This document shows, piece by piece, positions 11,484-23,910 of a stretch of DNA of 64,000 bases. Numbering within the stretch: the first letter of the stretch is position 1; the number at the start of each line of letters is the position of its first letter. The notes under the pieces were generated by a model. The model saw only the letters and a program-made list of their open reading frames with translations. It did no database searches and had not been told where the DNA came from. The stretch is from Albifimbria verrucaria. Its lineage: Eukaryota > Ascomycota > Sordariomycetes > Hypocreales > Stachybotryaceae. The position numbers were made by a program, and so were the translations under genes. The DNA lies in the NCBI GenBank assembly GCA_020081605.1, contig JAHREC010000009.1, positions 4,898,001-4,962,000 of the forward strand, written 5' to 3'.

Positions 11484-13040
11484 AATGAAGCTCCTAAGTC
11501 TTCTCTTGGTAACCTTTGCTGGCGGCACCACTGGCCTACAACAGCTCTGCGCTGAGAAAGTTGCAGCAGACATCAATGGTGATCAGTCAGTAGCATTCAT
11601 GAATCAAGAGAGAATTTTAAATCTAATTTTAAAAGGTTAAACAATATCTTGAAAGATCTTGGCAGCATTGCTCAGCAAAATGGAGGCAACAGGGCCTTTG
11701 GGCTCCCGGGCTTTGATGCCTCAGTTGGATACGTTCTCAAATACGTAAATACCAGCAATTACTTCGACATATTTATACAGCCTTTCAGTCATCTCTTCTC
11801 GACGACGAGATCAATCAGTTTAATTGGCCCAGATGGAGAAGACGTCCCCATAATATCTTTGCAGTATAATCATCCGACACCTTCAGGCGACCCTATCGAA
11901 ACACCTCTTGTGCACATACCGGTTGACGGCGATCGTGGATCCGGTTGTTACGAGGATCAATGGGAAGATATCGACATTAAGGGTAAAATAGCACTTAGTA
12001 AACGAGGCGGGTGTCACTTTATTCAGGTCCTCAAACTAGCCAAATCTCGAGGCGCTGCTGCTGTTATTATCTACAATAACGTTCCTGGACAAACTGGAGG
12101 GTCTGCTTCTCTTGGTGCAGAGAATCAAGGCTCACTTGCTCCTGTTGGTGTTATCACATACGAGCAAGGTACATCTTGGGTGGAGAGAATCGAGGCTGGT
12201 GAGACGCTGCAAGTCAAACTCGCAATCGATGTTCTCACTGAAGAACGAGAAACTCGTCAAATTATCATCGAAACCAGAGAAGGCGATCCTGAAAATGTCA
12301 TCTTTCTTGGAGCACATCTAGACTCGGTGCAGGAGGGTCCCGGAATCAACGATAACGGGAGTGGCATAGCAACGCTTCTTTCTATTGCCAAATCTTTCCA
12401 GAAGTTCAAAGGACTCAAGAACAAGGTAAGATTCGCATGGTGGGCGGCAGAAGAGAGTGGTATGATTGGGTCGAATTACTACGTTTCTCAACTCCCCAAG
12501 CAGAGATCGAACAAATTTCCTTCTATTTCAACTACGATATGACCGCGTCCCCTAACGCGGCTTATTTTGTTTATGCGGATTCGGAATCTCATAAAGTTGG
12601 CGGTCAACATCTTTACGACTATTTAACGAAGCATGGCTATCCGGCAGAGTTTGTGTAAGCGTTCGAGTATATGTAACTATTTATGTACCCACTAACATTG
12701 AATTAGGCCCTTTGGTACTTCTTCTGATTATGTCGCTTTACTCAGATCTGGCATCCCATCCTCCGGAATCTTTAGCGGTGCTGGCGCACCTTACGACGCT
12801 TGCTACCATACAAGCTGTGACGACAATCTCAACGCTGATATTGAATCTCTGACTGTCAATGCAAAGGCTGCAGGCTACGCAGCAGCAAGGCTTGCACTGA
12901 TGTCAGAAGGTCTCCCAATTCGCGAACCAACCAACGTCAATCCTTTGAGCAGACGTGGCGCACTCCATGCCCTTTCTCAGCTGTCCTACGCTGCTAGAGG
13001 GGCTGAAAAGAAGCATAGCTGTGGTGAAGGACTAATATGA
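11484..13040 (+). CDS. Secreted M28 aminopeptidase with PA domain
   Basis: An N-terminal signal peptide (MKLLSLLLVTFAGGTTG) precedes QNGGNRAFGLPGFDAS, a PA insert (KGKIALSKRGGCHF...AAAVIIYNN) and the M28 metallopeptidase core. Metal ligands are visible: His and Asp in AHLDSV and GINDNGSG, the Glu pair in WWAAEESG, Asp in NYDM, and His in DACYHTSCDD. Exons are 11484-11585, 11636-12654 and 12707-13040; introns of 50 and 52 bp restore frame. One frame break occurs at the C4 run 12494-12497 (one C short). The family releases N-terminal residues from peptides outside the cell. The stretch before the last His ligand, from SGA to APYDACYH, is shorter than in usual relatives, which have a Gly/Glu-rich loop of about 18 residues there. 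Function is inferred from the family. Confidence 0.88.
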
Positions 13041-13489
13041 GCATTTCGAAGTGTTGTTTCATATTTTAAGGTCAATCTATCTTGGAAGATTTGATTCACG
13101 CTGGAGCACTGGTTTGATTCGGGCGACTTTATGGGAATCCAGCAGGGTATTGTTGGTAAATAAATACACCGTTCTTACAGTCAAGACCTCGGCTTTAAAA
13201 GTATCATTGACGATATCTCACGAAACAATTTTAATGTAAGCCATTAAAAAATCGCCCAGAATGATGCTAACACAGAACATCCATAACCGTAACGATGGAT
13301 CATCACTTTATTATTTTGATGTAGCCAGTCTCCATATCCCATCAGAACGTAGATTTGTAAGTTATTGTAGACAAAACGGCATATGGGGCTGGTTGAGGCA
13401 GAACCTTCTTGGTATTTCAAAAAGTTGTGTCCTATCGTATACGTGTTCCCATCTTTCATGTTCGCAAATCGCACCTAGCTAATTTTATT
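13041..13489. other. Convergent intergenic region
   Basis: 449 AT-rich bases between the 3' ends of the peptidase and peroxidase genes. No supported gene. Confidence 0.5.
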
Positions 13490-15143
13490 TTACGTTCTTG
13501 GGCATACCTCTGTTCTTATGAACTTAAGGGAAACACCACCCTCTTCTTCTTGCGTCACATCAAAGGATGTGCTCCAAGCATTAGTGGCTAATTCAACCGG
13601 GGCCTTGAAGATTAGCCAATCTCCTCTCTCTTCGGTTGTCGCCTGGAACTGAATCTTCTCGACACGCAGGCTATTCATGAGCACTCCTGGTCTCCGTTCG
13701 GAACGAATAAGATCCATTCTCAATGACTTTGAAGCACGCTCCTTTCGGATTGCGACAACTCCTGTCATGACTCTCTTTCCTCCAACCGAGGCTCGCGCAA
13801 CGCATGACTCTGATCTCTGGTACAATAACGTGTCATCAAGTCGGTAATTGTTTCCCTCGTTGTCATACGTGATTTTTCCTCCAGTCAACCGAGAAGTTGT
13901 TTGAATATTGAATTTGCTAATACCCTTGGTTGCATTGAGGGTCGTGCTGAATTCGTAGAACGCAAAGGTCTCTCCATATAGACCCGTGGCCTTGCCAGCG
14001 TATGTAGCGTTGATTCTACCGCAGCTCCATCGGCCATTTCTTACGGCATGATGGAGCTTAACCTCCAGGTCTTCAGCAACGCGCACACCCCTGTGGTCCT
14101 AAGGCGGATACGTCCGGCGAATAAAAGCTGTTCGTTACCAGCCAGGGACAAATCAGTGATATATGGCTTAACGTCCGCAGCCTCCATTGGCTCGGAGAGC
14201 TTGACACTTTCAGGGACGGTGTCAATCATCCGGCTGAAGATGTCAGAGCATGTGGCTTCAAAAACAGCATTACTTTGTGCCAGGCCACTAATAGTCTCTG
14301 TTCTTATCTGAATCAAAGATGCGCCGATCAGAGTTTTGTGTTTCGTTTTTGCCAATTACTAAAGGATTATTTGTAGTGCCTTCGACATACTCCACAGCAA
14401 CTCTGTTGTCAAAAGCGGCTGGCGAACTATCGAAGTTCACAACTGTGTCATTGAACGGGTTCGAGTCTCCAGGCACAATATCAGGATGATCCACGCTATG
14501 CACACCTCCCAGAGTGTGCCCACATGCCGTCAAGGTAATCATTTCCTGTTGATTAAGTCCAGCAGTGGCAAATCTTTGAAGCATTGTCTGCAAAGGTGTA
14601 TGCGTCTCAGGTACACCTGGCTGACCAGCGCCCTGTGCATCGATGCGCCCATAGCGAAAAGGAATCTTTGTGGTACCACCACAAGCGCTATGTGAAACAA
14701 TGACACTCAGAGCGAGAAGGTCAGAAGCCGATGTGTTAATGGAATACAGGTAGTTGAAGAAGTTGAAAGTGTTGTTGAACGCACGAGAGGCATTCTCTTG
14801 GCGGTCGGTCTCAAAAAAGATAGACGAGTCCAAACCGCCTGTTCCTTTTTCGAGATCGTGGGTAATCATATCATGGAAAGCCGTTCGAATCCATTCAGCT
14901 GCATTTTGACGTCCCTTGACGTTGCCACCTTGAGAGCATGGCGTAACACCTGCAATGGATTAGGCAGGGCATATCATTGATCGGTGAGGGATCCAACTAA
15001 CCACTTGAGAAGTTTCTACCAGCATATCCGGCCTGTAACGAGAATATATCCTCAATTTCATCATATGCAGATGGCCAAATATATTTCCCGGTTGAAAGTG
15101 TAGGCCTCAAGGCCAGTAACACCGCGAAGGAACGAAGCTTCAT
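13490..15143 (-). CDS. Secreted plant-type heme peroxidase (fungal class II-like) with long C-terminal domain
   Basis: The start at 15143 gives MKLRSFAVLLALRPTLSTG, a likely signal peptide, followed by YIWPSAYDEIEDIFSLQAGY. The intron is 14950-15001. The distal heme pocket Arg/His is seen in WIRTAFHDM, the proximal His in LTACGHTLGGVH, and the peroxidase stretch SDLLALSVIVSHSACGG between them. After the peroxidase domain (about residue 330) come about 200 residues (RVAEDLEVKLHHAVRNGRW...RMDLIRSERRPGVLMNSL) that form a separate beta-rich-looking domain seen in some ascomycete peroxidases. The family oxidises phenolics with H2O2. Frame breaks are one G short at 14088-14091 and one extra base near 14301. 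The neighbours are other secreted enzymes. Confidence 0.85.
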
Positions 15144-17687
15144 GTTGGTGCGGTGAAAGTTGTTGTGTTGGTGGAAGACAATTCATGCGCACCACGGCTG
15201 ATTTATTTTCAGCTTCTATTCTCATTGTAACCCTCGACGGTGTTTCCACAAGTGAGCAGGGGATTAAAGAGGGTCTATGAGGGTTAACTAGGCCAATGGT
15301 CGAGAGCTCCATCGCGGACACTTGGCTCACATGTCTAGTTAAGCTTGGAGCAACGGGGCAACACCTGATTCAGGCTACTAACGCCGAATCCACATCAAGG
15401 TTATCAGATTATCGCAATTTTTGATCTGATAATCTCCAATAAGCGCGACTCACTCCGCATCTTGGCTCAAAGCGGATACGAGTTTTCATGTATGAGTTGA
15501 CCTCGGACCACAACGCGTGAGGCATTTATTAAACAACTAAAATTATTGTCTCTTAGACCGCCAGCCACAATCACAAAACACTTCATGACAATAAGTTAGC
15601 TAGATCTTGGTTGCCGAACTCTCCGTGCAGCTGGTTGTGCGGGAGACATGCAATGGCATCGGCAACAGCATCGCACAGGGACAGAGTCATTGGATAAAAC
15701 ACCCTGAGCAAACATCCCGGATGATATGTATTATGCAAACTGTAGTTACCATAATTTTTGCCTTGGCTTGTTAGTCCGAAGGTGGGCAAATGAGCGGCTC
15801 GTCCTGTTCACAGAATTCGCAACAGTACGTTGTGACTTGGTTGACGTTTTGAAGGCTCAAAGCTCAGGCAGTATAACCACCAGCACATGATCTTCTTATT
15901 AGTTTTCTGCAACATATAAATCTCTCTGTAGCATCACAATACCTAGACTTGTTATCTCTCCATGCCACCGTCGTCACAGTGCATCTAGTACCCTTTGTAG
16001 AGTTAACGATTGGTAAAAATGGTGCGCTGCCAAAAGCCCCACAACCTAAATTCATCTGCTTTCAGACAACCCAACAACAGCTCCCTAATTTAACCCATGC
16101 TGTTAACCCATTCAAACTTGCCAAAAGCTGTTTTCAACTAAGTCTAGCTATCCCAAGTGGTGTCCACTTGCCAACCACTCCTGGCCCGTAAACACTTTGC
16201 TGAGCCACCGGCGCCGTTCTTAGCCGACTTACGTGGCAGCGCCAGCAGAAGTTATATTAACAAAGTATGGAGGCTAATGTTGCCAATCTACACCGCACTT
16301 CGTTTTGGGGCTACGAATTCTTGATTCCGAAAGAGGGCCTCAGCATCCCTACTAGTCTGCGTAGAGATCTGCCGATTTGGAAGACGGAAGGCCTTTTGAG
16401 ACTCAGCAGAGCATCTGGGGACGAATACCGCCCAGCCAAAAATTACTTGGGTGCACAAGATCAAGACTGAAGAAACTAGGTACCAGGCCAAGGATCTAGG
16501 TATGTACTCAGCGAAACTTCCTAGCACTACGGTTGAGGTAGCATTGCAACGAACAAATCGAGCTTTTAAATTGCAGACGCAGTTTGTAAGTGAAGACAAA
16601 ATCCACGTGGGAAAGGGTCAAATTTACTCAGTTTCGTAGAAAAACTGGAAACCTATTGGCTTTTCCATATAGTGGCGACCTTGCGAAAGTACATCAATCA
16701 AAGAACGGAAAGTATGAGGCCGGATCATAATTCCCATGGTCCTTGCCTACAATATCTGCCCATAGTCAAAATTATATCCTCTGGTAACTTCGCTATTCAG
16801 TCACATGCAGCAGTTGGTTGCGAATAAAAGAAGGCGAACATTCAACTTTCCCAAGCAGTTATCTTGAACCATAGGATCCTTTACATTGTCTCATAACAAT
16901 TCCTGTAATATCACATGTTTCAATTTTATCGATAGCAGTAGTAAAGAACTTGCCGGTAGCAATATTCCATCAACATTGTTCATCCCTCGGCTTGCAGTAA
17001 TCCCTGGTTTGGAAAACATATGAAACCCCGCACTCGCCGAATGCAGGGCTACACGACCGTTATGTCATTGATACCGATAGTTGGGCACTAATAAGCATTT
17101 GCGCAAGGACAGCGCTGGTAGGAAGCCAGTCAGGAAGTTTGCTCCTTTGTAACAATTCACTGTTGATATGATATTAGCGCTGCAAAGATGGGGAAGCAGA
17201 ATCAGAGCCATTGGCTCGCTTGCTTCTTCACAAACTCCAAAATTGCCGGCGCGGGTGTGGGGTTCCGTCCATCTGATCAGGATGCATTCACCGGCAGTGG
17301 TCAACCTTGTCCCGCGACTGGGCTAAGATTCTGCAAGACCCGTTGATCTATTACTCCTCTTCGCAGGCTTTTAAAACATCCCACTCGTCATGATGCAATG
17401 CCACGAATGACAACGTAATGGTATTGGTTTGAGTGTAACGTAATTAATTATGAGAAAGTCCTTCGTGGAACTGCCAGCAACTCACTTCCGGGTAGCACAC
17501 ATCTTATATGGCTACATTCCCATTTTAGGCAGAAGCCCGCCAGATAAGAGAGACGACATGGAATAGAATATATACCCAGACAGATTCCAAATATTCCAAT
17601 GGTTTGAGTAAGAAACCATCTCCCAGGGCTATTTCTAAACGTCCTCCTACACTTTGTGAGTGAAATTTGCATAACGTGTAGTCCATA
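15144..17687. other. Long intergenic region (2.5 kb), divergent promoters
   Basis: Only short, overlapping, unconvincing ORFs are present on both strands (none above 103 codons with protein-like composition). It lies upstream of both the peroxidase and the beta-galactosidase. I see no transposon ORF, tRNA or clear repeat. Confidence 0.4.
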
Positions 17688-19974
17688 ATGAAATACACAG
17701 ATCTCCTGGTTTTATCTCTAGCACCGCTAGCTAGAGCTCAACAGAGCATATGGGGACAGTGTTCGTATTCTTCTCAGAAGCTTATAAATATACCACGCTG
17801 ATAGCCGATATCATAGGTGGGGAGTGGCTGGACTGGACCTACCAACTGCATAGCCGGGGCATCATGTTATGTGCGTTGCAAGGCAATGTATGCTCTCATC
17901 TGATGCAAAAACTAACATCTCGTGATGGCACTAGTCTCAAAATCCATGGTACTCTCAATGTACTCCAGCTGGTGAGCGTAAGTTTTTTCACTTGATTTGC
18001 AGCAAGAGGAACTGTTAAGAGATTAATATATCCATGCTTTCCTACAGCCACTGTTACTGCAATCGCAACAACCACGACAAAACTACCACCGCAGGTTACT
18101 AGTACAACAACGTCGCAACCCGGGTCTGTGACCCGCACTGAGAGCGCCGCAGCTGGAACATTTACGTACAATAGTGAGTCTTTCTTGCTAAACGGTCGCA
18201 AGTTTCAACAGCTAGGTGGTCAGATGGACCCCCAACGCGTTCCTCGTGAGTACTGGGCAGACCGGCTTCAGAAGGCAAAGTCTCTGGGTCTCAATACCAT
18301 ATTCTCGTACATCTACTGGAACGAGCTTGAGCCTGTACAGGGTCAGTGGAATTTCACCGGAATTAATGATATTGCCGCTTGGTACCGTGAGGTTCAAAAG
18401 GCCGGCCTCTACGCTGTGCTGCGTCCTGGACCATACGTGTGTGGTGAACGAGACTGGGGTGGTTTCCCAGCTTGGCTGAGCCAGATCCCTGGGATGAAGG
18501 TCCGATCGAATAACGAGCCATTCCTTGCTGCTGCAGAACAGTATATCAAAGCTATTAGTGGCCAGCTAAAGTCTGCTCAGATTACCAACGGTGGACCGTT
18601 ATTGATGGTACAGGTTGAAAACGAGTACGGCCAATATGGAAGCGATCATACGTACACCAATAAGCTCTACAATATTCTCAAAGCGAACTTTAACACAATC
18701 TTCTACACGAACGATGCCGGCAATCAGGCCTCATTAGAGAACGGACAGGTGCCAGGAGTTCTTGCCGAGATTGACGGAGCTATGCGTTCCGGCTTTGAAG
18801 CCCGTAAGAAGTGGGTTGCTGCCTCTAGTGGCAATCCAGGACCACTCCTTAACGGCGAGTACTACACCAAATGGTTCACATACTGGGGCCCAAAGTCAAA
18901 GTTCCAAACACTCCAAGGGGACACAACTGGAGTCAATAACGTACTTAATGATCTCGATTATTGTGTTTCCGGGGTCACTCTTTCTCTCTGTATATGTTTC
19001 ATGGAGGCACTAATTTTGGTTTCGGAAATGGAGCTGTCAATTTTGGTACTAGCCTTCAACCCTTTACGCAGTCTTACGATTACGGTGCGGCTCTTGACGA
19101 AAGCGGCAGGCCCAACAGCCTATATAACTCAATCCGCCAAAAGCTATCTCAGTACGTGCCGAACATCCCAACTGTCCCGACTTCGCCGCCACTACAGACT
19201 ATATCTCAATTCTCGCTAAAGCCTATAGCTGGCTTATTTGATGCACTCCCTACCCCGGAATCCTCAACAACTGGCCCTCTGTCAATGGAACAGCTTGGAC
19301 AAAGCTATGGGTATGTCCTTTATGAGTACACAGTGACCACGAGTGCTTCTGGCAACCTCCAAGTTGGCGATTATCCTCGTGACCGCATCATCGTTTATGT
19401 CAACGGAGTGAGAAAGGGAGTTATAGACGCCATCTACGCTCATCCTGCCACTGTAAATCTTCAGCTCAATCCCGGAGACAAGCTATGGCTTCTTGTCGAG
19501 AACTTAGGCCGCGTCGACTATGGGGGCGCCATTCTTGACCAACGGAAAGGCATCGTCGGTTCTGTCAAAATTGGTGGTACTACACTTGGCAACAACTGGA
19601 AACATTACCCTTTTCCGTTGTCCGCACCAACAGTTACAGCGGGAGGATCTAAGCCTGTGACGTCAAATAACGGTGGCCCCCATTGGTACTATGGCAGCTT
19701 TGCAAATAGCAACTCAGGACTCGCAGCTGACACGTATCTCGCTCTGCCCGGTGGCGTCAAGGGCATATTGTACATCAATGGGATCAACATTGGCAGGTAC
19801 TGGAACGTGGGGCCCCAGCAGCAACTATATGTTCCGGGAGCGTGGTTGAGACAGGGGAGCAACGATGTTTTCGTTCTGGAGTTGGAACCCAGTACGTCCT
19901 CTCGATCCGCTCAAGGTTTAAACGCACGGAGCTGGAGCAACAACCCGGATCCAGACTGCAGTAATTGCTCGTAA
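17688..19974 (+). CDS. Secreted GH35 beta-galactosidase with N-terminal CBM1 cellulose-binding module
   Basis: The ATG at 17688 opens a signal peptide (MKYTDLLVLSLAPLARA). Exon-joined sequence then gives QQSIWGQC, GWTGPTNCIAGASCY and SQNPWYSQCTPA, the Cys and aromatic pattern of a fungal CBM1. A Thr/Pro/Ser-rich linker (TTTTKLPPQVTSTTTS) leads to a GH35 domain. Introns are 17761-17816, 17871-17934 and 17972-18047. In GH35 the acid/base Glu is in QVENEYGQYG and the nucleophile Glu is in NGEYYTKWF; FHGGTNFGF is the animal/plant-like GH35 signature. The sandwich C terminus ends near PDCSNCS. Two frame breaks occur: at the start of exon 2 (17817-17822, off by one) and the G4 run 18971-18974 (one G short). 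The family removes terminal beta-galactose; CBM1 would target it to plant cell wall. Confidence 0.88.
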
Positions 19975-20627
19975 AATTGAATTATTGGGTTCCGCATAAT
20001 TTAATTAAATACTCTTGATACTCCTCAGCAATGGTCTACATTGATGGTGGCACAGTGACAGCGGCAGTGAATGCATAATCTTCATCGCTCAGAAGTAATT
20101 TATTGCCATAGAGTGCACGGTGAAAACCCATGGTACTTAAGACCATATCGGCTTTCAAACCTGAACTTTTAGCGGAGCAGCTTAGCTTATAACTGAGCAG
20201 TCCTGAGCTAAGCAAAGTAATCCTCAGGTAATTCTCTTGCCCCAAACACACGAGTGGGGAAGGGTTGGCCTATGGAAGACCTATCAAGATAGTTACTGCT
20301 ATTAACTTCTATATCTCTATAAGACTTTTAGTCTAATAATATCCTCTTTTGTTTCCAAAGTCCGCAAATTGCCTACTCTGAATGTCAAATATTCAATATC
20401 CTTTCCTTAATGCCTCAAAATCACCGCATCTTATTCTGCTACACTGTAATCTTCAACTGCAAACAGCGTGGCAGATAAACAAACATCGTTATATGTCACT
20501 AATCTATGAGACTTCGTCCTTATTAGCTAGGGTCAAAGGGTATCTCGGAGGCTATGTATTGTCAACAGCTAGCAGGCTTCTATCTGAATTGAATATGTAG
20601 AACCGTTCCTATTGATATCTAGATTTC
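19975..20627. other. Convergent intergenic region
   Basis: About 650 AT-rich bases between two convergent genes. Small ORFs only, no gene supported. Confidence 0.5.
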
Positions 20628-22326
20628 TCAATAATAGCCTTCATTGCCATAATTTATGGCATCATGGAGCATACAGTCAGGAGTTTTGATGGCGCTGATA
20701 ACATAATCCCCGAGCACACGGCTGCGGAATCCGACTTCACAGTACGTAAAGTAATACTATTCAAATTCAAAAGTCAGAAATCGGGCCAATATTGTAAACG
20801 TGTTTAAGTTTACGTGAGTGACAGGGAAGCATGAATATCACTTACCACCCATCGCCGCTTGAAATGCTCTATCTCATCGTCTTTGGCGTCTGGGTTCTTT
20901 TCGAGAAAGCTCGCCTCGATGGTTTTCCATCCATTCAAAAAGTTCTCGCGCCAACATTGCAAGGTCTTTATGTAGTGAGCCCCTATGTTCTGCACGTGTT
21001 GAACTTCAAGGCTGCCGTTTGATCCGACATGAATCGCCGTGAGGAGCTGGTTTATGGTTGGAAGGTAACTGCTCCATTGAGTTACTAGGATTTTAAGGAT
21101 GGAATTGGGAACACTGTGATTGCTTACCCTCCTGGAAATATGTAGCGATCCAGAAACCCGCCGAAGTTGGACTTCTTTCCGTTGCTCTAAGGGAATCTTC
21201 TTGTAAGCCATACGACAAAACAGATGCATCGGCGAAGAGAGCCCTCGCTTAGATTCAATAAATGATACAAAGCCATGGCAAGTGAGTAGCATCATCAGTT
21301 TTTAACGTACCGAATTGAGAATCGTAATCCCTTGCACCACCATTCTGCCGCCTGACTCTTTAAGGAGTTTGGAGATTGACGCAAAATAAGTGGTCATAAA
21401 CTTATCGCCAACATGCTCCAACATCTCAACCGAGACAACACAGTCGTATCCGGTATCAGGTCGAGGGGCATTTCGATAATCGCAGAGTAATATTTCGATC
21501 CGGTCTTGCAAGCCTGCTACCTTGATACGCTCCTCAGCCAACTGCTTCTGCTCGGTAGACAAAGTGAGGCCAGTAACGCGACATCCAGTCTGCTTGACAG
21601 CTTCTATCGCCAGATCTCCCCATCCGCACCCAATATCTAGAACATGATCATGGGGTCCAATACGAGCCTTCTTGATGATATTGTGGACCTTCCGGCGTTG
21701 TGCTGTTTCCAAGGTTTCATCTTCATTCTGCGACCATAACGCTGACGAGTAGTTCATATCAGGAGATAAAAAACTAGCAAAGTGAGCGTTTGAGGTGTCA
21801 TAATGAAATGACGCATTCTGTCGGGCAGAGGCAATGTCGTTGTCACCATCGAACAGTATACCAGTAAGACTAGGAATAAATTGATACAGCCAACCACCTG
21901 CTGCATAACCGAGTGCTGACTGGTTGGCGATATAAATCTACAAAAGTAGTTTCAATGATCCAGGCTATCTTCACCTCTTTCGAAGGACTTACTTTGAATA
22001 AATTGAAAATACTGTCACAATTAATCTCCTGCGTCATGTATGCTTCAGCAAATCCCTGAGTATCGCATGTCAGCGTCTTTGAGCTCTGCCAATTTAAGAA
22101 AGCATCTTCATACCAAATCGAACTGATTACATATTCGCTCCCACACTTTGGGGCTATTGAACATAATAGTGGCATTTGGTGTGTCATTGTCATCGTTCCC
22201 GAACTGCTTGGTGAACCCTTTCTGAGATCCATACGTGGTTACGATGGTAAGTTTCCCGTGCTCAATGCGCTCCAAAGCCTTGAAAACGGCCTCTCTCGCA
22301 TAATATTGGCGCCAAGTCTCGGCCAT
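20628..22326 (-). CDS. Cyclopropane-fatty-acyl-phospholipid synthase-like SAM methyltransferase
   Basis: Six exons, read from high to low coordinate: 22326-22114, 22055-21993, 21937-21313, 21186-21128, 21068-20846 and 20756-20628. Every junction keeps frame and no base error is needed. The SAM-binding motif is VLDIGCGWGDLAIEA; SVEMLEHVG and the C-terminal YYFTYCEVGFRSRVLGD are typical of the CFA synthase family. It is about 435 residues with no membrane segment. The family transfers a methylene or methyl group from S-adenosylmethionine onto unsaturated acyl chains of membrane lipids; fungal homologues may make cyclopropane or branched lipids. The start is the ATG at 22326; an in-frame GTG lies 15 bases upstream. 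Confidence 0.9.
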
Positions 22327-22904
22327 TGTGTTGTTTGTCACTCAATATCTGAAGCTTGATAAACTGTAACGCACAGGTTCTTTGCCATTCGCAGCGTCTA
22401 GGGTGCAGGTCGTATCTATGAGTTACGATGAGTAGTACTTATCTAGTTCAAGCTGTGGCCTGCCCTGCAAGTTGCATCTCTTAAGCCACCTTCATGTCAC
22501 CCCAACGCTGCGATGTGGGTCGATAAGCACTCTTGTCATTCCCACCTGATCGTCGACATGCATTTACTCCAAAACTTCGCTGGCATAGTGGGTTCTACAG
22601 AACAGCACGAATAGGCTAAAGTACCGTTATCTAGTTCTCCCCAGGTTCCAAACCCCTGCTTTGAGTCACTACAATGCAGCTTTGATGGATAGTTATCTGC
22701 CTAGGTGTACAATGTCACCAATGGCTTGATGCAAGATACCATAATGGGAACAATTGCAGGAAAAGGGTTAAGATTTTCTGTATCAGCTATGTAAATGGAG
22801 AGCTGAAAGCCCAAACTGGATGCCAAATGCAAGCCAAGGTGGCAGGCCCCAGCAAGGAGTTCCAATCGTCGCCCTGCATTATGTGAACCCTCCACTTAGT
22901 TGCC
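22327..22904. other. Intergenic between two minus-strand genes
   Basis: 578 bases holding the CFA synthase promoter and the dioxygenase 3' side. No supported gene. Confidence 0.5.
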
Positions 22905-23910
22905 TTAGAGCCGTGAACCAGGCTTCCGTTGTCCACCCACGCCAACGTCGTGTCGCATTTGCAGCATGCGGGTTACTGCTGCTCTTGGACTATGTCCGTC
23001 AACGTGGCCAATAAATGGTGCTCCGACTTTGTAACCTAACAGGTCCACCAGTCGATGCGGCATGTGCTCAAGTCTTTCCCATTCTACAGCAATCATCTGA
23101 TTCTCTAGCTGGCGGATCCACGGTTGGCAGTATTGCACGGTCATAGCGATTCGGTCTTCGCTTGATCTGTTGGCGCCCCCGCCATGCCATAAAGTTGAGA
23201 GGAAGTACATGATGCTGCCAGAAGGCATAACGACAGGCTCTGCTTCGTTATCGGCGGGGAACCTGTCGTGACCCCATGTGTGCGACTTGGGTACGATGAC
23301 GGTAGCACCATTGGTAGTTGTGTAAGGGTCAATAGCGACCATGATGGCCTGCCAAATTGTTAGCTTTCCACGAATACAAGGATTGCCAATTCCTCACCGT
23401 TCCAAAAGGCGAATGGGGCCGGGGAACTGTGATATAACCATCATCGTAATGTAAGGTCTGAGCCTGCTCACCAGGCTGTATGTTAATGCTCAGAAATGAG
23501 TTCAACAGATATCCTGGCTCGAGGAAATAGTCGTTTAGTGCTAGGACATTGGGGTTGAGAGCAAACTTGTCAAACACTCTTGATTTGTTGGCCAATGCAT
23601 AGATGCGTTCTGTCTTCAGTCCCTCGAATGTGTTTCGTCCTTTCTCTTTCCCGCCACCACTTGCCGGGTTGCTCTGTTCTGTTGCTCGCTCTTTGGAGAG
23701 ACGTAAAAGCTCAGCTTTGGCTTCGGCTATCTCGAGGTTACTAAATGCGTCTTCAATAATCACATAGCCATGCTCCTTGACGTGGTCGACAAGATTTTGT
23801 ATCTTGCTGTCAAGTATTGGCAAACCCCGCCGCATGGTGAGCCTCTTATCCGCTCCCACTTCATGGTTGACTGATCGGTTCAGTGTTGGTGTTGGTGTCT
23901 CGGGATCCAT
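22905..23910 (-). CDS. Phytanoyl-CoA dioxygenase (PhyH) family Fe(II)/2-oxoglutarate oxygenase
   Basis: Exons 23910-23398 and 23348-22905; the 49 bp intron has a GTGAGG donor and CAG acceptor. The start is MDPETPTPTL at 23910, because the further upstream in-frame codon is TTG. Iron ligands are visible as His and Asp of TLHYDDGYI and a distal His in STLWHGGG, followed by an Arg-containing strand (ANRSSEDRIAMTVQY) expected to hold 2-oxoglutarate. It is about 318 residues with no targeting signal. Such enzymes hydroxylate acyl-CoAs or, often in fungi, secondary metabolites. Its position beside a Zn2Cys6 regulator, reductase, permease and monooxygenase suggests a pathway role, which is inference. 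No frame break. Confidence 0.85.

Noticed and set aside
15144..17687. Transposon or lost gene in the 2.5 kb gap
   Set aside because: No transposase or reverse-transcriptase-like peptide, long terminal repeat or target duplication could be recognised by eye.
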